From Brachybacterium endophyticum (GTDB taxonomy: Bacteria > Actinomycetota > Actinomycetes > Actinomycetales > Dermabacteraceae), in the NCBI RefSeq assembly GCF_003130585.1, contig NZ_QFKX01000005.1:248001-312000 (forward strand): a stretch of 64,000 bases of DNA, written 5' to 3'. How positions within the stretch are numbered: position 1 is the stretch's first letter; each line of letters starts with the position of its first letter. Below, one piece after another: positions 60,919-64,000 of this stretch. The notes under the pieces were generated by a model. That model had not been told where the DNA came from and made no database searches. It saw only the letters and a list, made by a program, of their open reading frames with translations. The position numbers and the translations under genes are program-made.

Positions 60919-62940
60919 ATGAGCCAGGGCAGGATCCGACGCGAGGACGTCGAGAAGGTCCGTGAGGCCGCGCGCCTGGACGAGGTCGTCGGCGAGCACG
61001 TCACCCTGCGCAGCGGCGGCATCGGCTCGATGAAGGGTCTGTGCCCCTTCCACGACGAGAAGACCCCCAGCTTCAACATCCGCCCCCAGCTCGGCCACTG
61101 GCACTGCTTCGGCTGCGGCGAGGGCGGGGACGTCATCTCCTTCGTCCAGAAGATCGACAACCTCAGCTTCGTCGAGGCCGTCGAGATGCTCGCAGGACGC
61201 TTCGGCGTCGAGCTCCGCTACGAGGAGTCCGGCGGCGGGCGCGGCGACCGCCCCGACTTCGGCACCCGCCAGCGGCTGCTGGATGCCCATGCGATCGCCG
61301 AGGAGTACTTCCGCGAGCAGCTCGCCACGCCCAGCGCCCAGGTGGGCCGCCGGTTCCTCGCCGAGCGCGGTTTCGACCGCGAGGCCGCCGACCGCTTCGG
61401 CGTCGGCTTCGCCCCCGAGGGCTGGGACAGCCTGATGAAGCATCTGCGCGGTCGCGGCTTCACCGAGCCCGAGCTGACCGCGAGCGGTCTGGTCTCCCAG
61501 GGCCAGCGCGGCGTCTACGACCGCTTCCGGGGGCGGCTGGTCTGGCCCATCCGGGACGTCACCGGGAAGACCATCGGCTTCGGCGCCCGCCGGCTGCTGG
61601 AGAGCGACCAGGGCCCGAAGTACCTCAACACCCCCGAGACGCCGATCTACCACAAGTCCCAGGTGCTCTACGGGCTCGACCTCGCTCGCAAGGAGATCTC
61701 CTCCCAGCACCGCGTGGTCGTCGTCGAGGGGTACACCGACGTGATGGCCGCCCACCTCGCGGGCGTCACCACGGCCGTGGCGAGCTGCGGCACCTCGTTC
61801 GGCTCCGAGCACGTCAAGGTGGTGCGGCGGATCATGGGGGACACCAATCCCTCGTCCGCCCTGCGCTTGAACGCCGACGGCCGCGGCCTGGGCGGCGAGG
61901 TGGTCTTCACCTTCGACGGCGACGCCGCCGGGCAGAAGGCGGCGCTGCGCGCCTTCGAGGAGGACCAGCGGTTCGTCGCCCAGACGTTCGTCGCCGTCGA
62001 GCCGGGCGGCATGGATCCCTGCGAGCTGCGCATCGCTCAGGGCGACGCGGCCGTGCGCGATCTCATCGAGACCCGCAAGCCGCTGTTCGAGTTCGCGATC
62101 CGCTCGGTCCTCGCCCAGGTCGATCTCGACACGGTCGAGGGGCAGGTCTCGGGGCTGCGGATGGCTGCGCCCGTCATCGCGCGGATCCGCGACCGGGCGA
62201 TGCGTCCCGAGTATGCGCGGCGCCTGGCGGGGTGGCTGGGGATGGACGAGCGCACGGTGCTGCGGGCCGTCCACGACGCCGCCCGCACGTCCGCGCAGGA
62301 GGGACGGCACGCCGAACGCCCCGGCGAACCCGTCGGCTCGCCGTCCGGATCCGCCGGGAGCGCCTCGGGGGCCGGGCATCCCTCGGCGTCGGGCGGGGCG
62401 GGTCAGGGCCCGGCCGACGGCCCCGCCCCGATGATGCGTCTGGCCGACGTGGTCAGCCGCCGCGACCCCGTCGGACAGGTGGAGATCCAGTCGCTCGCGG
62501 TGATGCTCCAGGTCCCGCAGATGCTCGAGACCGAGCGCGTCGGCGCGCTGCCCGACGACTCCTTCCACGTCCCCGCTCTGCAGGGCGTGTGGGACGTGCT
62601 GCTGGCCACCGGCACCCTGCTGGACGCCGTCGAGGGCAGCCTGGGGCCAGCGCGCTTCATCGACCAGGTGCTCGAGATCGCCGGGGAGACGGTGCGACCG
62701 CTCGTGATCGAGCTGGCGAACCTCGCCCTGCCCGCTCGCGACGAACAGGATCTGCAGCGCCTGGCGACCTCGCTCCTGGACCGCCTCACCGAGCTGTCGA
62801 TCACGCGGGAGTTCTCCGTGCTGCGCCAGCGTCTCCAGCGCACCGACGCGGGCGCCGACCCCGAGGAGTACCAGCGCATCCTCGGCCAGCTGACGGCAGC
62901 CCAGGAACGCCGCCGCGCCCTGCACGCCCGCGACGAGTAG
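60919..62940 (+). CDS. dnaG: DNA primase
   Basis: 673 residues. CHC2 zinc finger at Cys42, His45, Cys63 and Cys66; Toprim core with VVVVEGYTDVMAAHLAG and FTFDGDAAGQKAA. Between the two Toprim blocks (61837-61900) lies an extra stretch of about 15 residues, NPSSALRLNADGRGLGG. A Gly/Ala/Ser-rich linker (about 455-495) precedes the helicase-binding C-terminal domain. It begins 16 bases after dgt. Confidence 0.95.
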   Translation: MSQGRIRREDVEKVREAARLDEVVGEHVTLRSGGIGSMKGLCPFHDEKTPSFNIRPQLGHWHCFGCGEGGDVISFVQKIDNLSFVEAVEMLAGRFGVELRYEESGGGRGDRPDFGTRQRLLDAHAIAEEYFREQLATPSAQVGRRFLAERGFDREAADRFGVGFAPEGWDSLMKHLRGRGFTEPELTASGLVSQGQRGVYDRFRGRLVWPIRDVTGKTIGFGARRLLESDQGPKYLNTPETPIYHKSQVLYGLDLARKEISSQHRVVVVEGYTDVMAAHLAGVTTAVASCGTSFGSEHVKVVRRIMGDTNPSSALRLNADGRGLGGEVVFTFDGDAAGQKAALRAFEEDQRFVAQTFVAVEPGGMDPCELRIAQGDAAVRDLIETRKPLFEFAIRSVLAQVDLDTVEGQVSGLRMAAPVIARIRDRAMRPEYARRLAGWLGMDERTVLRAVHDAARTSAQEGRHAERPGEPVGSPSGSAGSASGAGHPSASGGAGQGPADGPAPMMRLADVVSRRDPVGQVEIQSLAVMLQVPQMLETERVGALPDDSFHVPALQGVWDVLLATGTLLDAVEGSLGPARFIDQVLEIAGETVRPLVIELANLALPARDEQDLQRLATSLLDRLTELSITREFSVLRQRLQRTDAGADPEEYQRILGQLTAAQERRRALHARDE

Positions 62941-62958
62941 ACCTCCCGGCCGCCGGGG

Positions 62959-64000
62959 TCAGACCAGCGGTGGCGCGGTCTGCACCTCGCGGATGGCGGG
63001 CCGACCCTCGTAGTCCACGCCCGGGAAGCGTCCGAACTGGTTCGTGGTGCCCCCGGGCCTGTTCGCGTCGGCGGCCTCGAGCAGGGACAGAGCCTGCTCG
63101 GGCGTCGGGTAGCGATCGGAGAACGTGCTGCCCGAGGGCAGCGCGCCGACGAACCAGGCGCCCCGCGCCTCGCCGAACAGGCCCGGGCGGAACCAGAGAT
63201 GGCCGGCACGACTCCGGTCCCGCAGGGCGTGGGTGCGCCAGGTGGTGATCGGGTGGTTCGCCTGCCAGTTGACGATGTGCAGCCAGAGGCCCTTCTCGGT
63301 CGCCGCGCGATCCGCGAGCTCGTTGACGTTGACGTCGGCGTTGAGGTACTTGCCGGCGCCCAGCACCGCCATCACGCCGGGGGCGCCCTGCGGGCAGAAC
63401 GCGTAACCGAAGTTGTCGGCCGTGTACTCCTGGGAGCGTGAGAACGCCGTTCCCAGCAGCGGCACACGCGCGAGGATGTTGGTGAACAGCAGGCGGAAGT
63501 AGGAGACGTGCCCGGCGGCGAGGTGACCGACCTCGTGGCCGATCACGAAGCGCAGCGCGTCGGGATCGCGCACGGCGCCGCCCACCTCGAACATGTCGGA
63601 GTAGACGACCACGAAGCGCCGGAACCCGTGTCCCGAGGCGAACGCGTTGATCATGCCGTTCCCGAGCAGGACGTAGGCGTCGGGCACGCGCCGCATGCCG
63701 TGGTGACGCGCCGCCTCGGCCACCATCCGATAGCCCTCGGGGAATTGGGTGGGGCTCATGCGCACACCCTGGGCCCGCTGCTGGGCGTAGAGCAACGCGC
63801 GCTGGATCCACAGCAGCAGAGGCAGGAGCATGACCAGGGCGAACAGCTGGATGACGAGCGATCCGAACGGGCCGGTCTGCAGATCCAGGAGGGTCGGTCC
63901 CTGACCGCGGATCGCGTTGACGATGCTCATGATCACCAGGCCCAGCCAGAGCAGGTAGGAGAGCAAGGTGACGACGACCCCCACGGCCAGCAGCGGGATC
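62959..64000 (-). CDS. M48 family metallopeptidase (N-terminus beyond the window)
   Basis: At least 346 residues are visible. The zinc motif GHEVGHLAAGH lies between two hydrophobic stretches, with the third ligand region SRSQEYTADNFGYAF. The N-terminal part has two or three membrane helices. A possible GTG at 63984 lies inside the first helix, and the reading frame stays open to the edge, so the true start is probably outside. Convergent with dnaG, only 18 bases apart. The last 100 residues are unusual in sequence and mark this subgroup. Confidence 0.87.
   Translation of the reverse strand, partial: IPLLAVGVVVTLLSYLLWLGLVIMSIVNAIRGQGPTLLDLQTGPFGSLVIQLFALVMLLPLLLWIQRALLYAQQRAQGVRMSPTQFPEGYRMVAEAARHHGMRRVPDAYVLLGNGMINAFASGHGFRRFVVVYSDMFEVGGAVRDPDALRFVIGHEVGHLAAGHVSYFRLLFTNILARVPLLGTAFSRSQEYTADNFGYAFCPQGAPGVMAVLGAGKYLNADVNVNELADRAATEKGLWLHIVNWQANHPITTWRTHALRDRSRAGHLWFRPGLFGEARGAWFVGALPSGSTFSDRYPTPEQALSLLEAADANRPGGTTNQFGRFPGVDYEGRPAIREVQTAPPLV

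Overview
The window is one contiguous, very GC-rich piece of an actinobacterial chromosome. GTG starts, 1-11 base stop/start overlaps, weak Shine-Dalgarno sites and several apparently leaderless promoters are all typical of Actinobacteria. Gene content (three-gene olefin cluster with a fused OleBC, long-form LeuA, DUF3097, circularly permuted ATP-grasp plus alpha-E pair, the dgt-dnaG block) suggests Micrococcales, perhaps Brachybacterium or another Dermabacteraceae member. That placement is inference from gene content. I see no prophage, insertion sequence, CRISPR array, rRNA or tRNA. Of the genes listed, the two cut by the window edges are incomplete and one (44040-44910) looks like a pseudogene.

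Layout. 1-7.3 kb: truncated membrane acyltransferase, bifunctional proline catabolic enzyme PutA, a YtxH-type envelope protein, thymidine kinase and an Eis-like acetyltransferase. 7.3-14 kb: a sugar phosphate isomerase-like protein, then oleA-oleBC-oleD (head-to-head fatty acid condensation to long-chain olefins) followed directly by a VKOR-type disulfide-forming membrane enzyme. 14-18.7 kb: comEA-comEC, holA and rpsT. 19-22.5 kb: a PemK/MazF-fold protein and a two-gene operon of circularly permuted ATP-grasp and alpha-E protein. 22.6-31.4 kb: lepA, hemW, DUF1801, DUF4870, DUF3097, then hrcA-dnaJ-rsmE with a CIRCE operator.

31.5-35 kb: an ABC-2 exporter (ATPase plus two permeases) and an FMN reductase, inserted before the housekeeping chain hinT-phoH-ybeY-corC-era (35-39.3 kb). 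39.3-41.3 kb: leuA behind a 14-codon leucine-rich leader peptide. 41.4-45.8 kb: accessory block with a DUF1801 protein, an RhtA-like exporter and divergent LysR regulator, a decayed M28 peptidase, and trans-aconitate methyltransferase under an 18-bp MarR/TamR-type palindrome. Then recO, an organosulfur-type operon (DszC/SfnB-like flavoprotein, MHS transporter, DszA/NtaA-like monooxygenase), uppS, a five-gene zinc operon (znuA-znuC-znuB-zur-dedA) read toward uppS, glyS, a second luciferase-like monooxygenase, dusB-dgt-dnaG, and a truncated M48 peptidase.

The backbone (holA-rpsT, lepA-hemW, hrcA-dnaJ-rsmE, phoH-ybeY-corC-era, recO-uppS-glyS-dgt-dnaG) is the usual actinobacterial core order. The accessory genes sit in the gaps. 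Nothing here is clearly a wholly new system. The points most worth following are the leuA attenuator, the TamR-like operator with no local regulator, the leaderless promoter set, and the ATP-grasp/alpha-E operon with its acidic tail.
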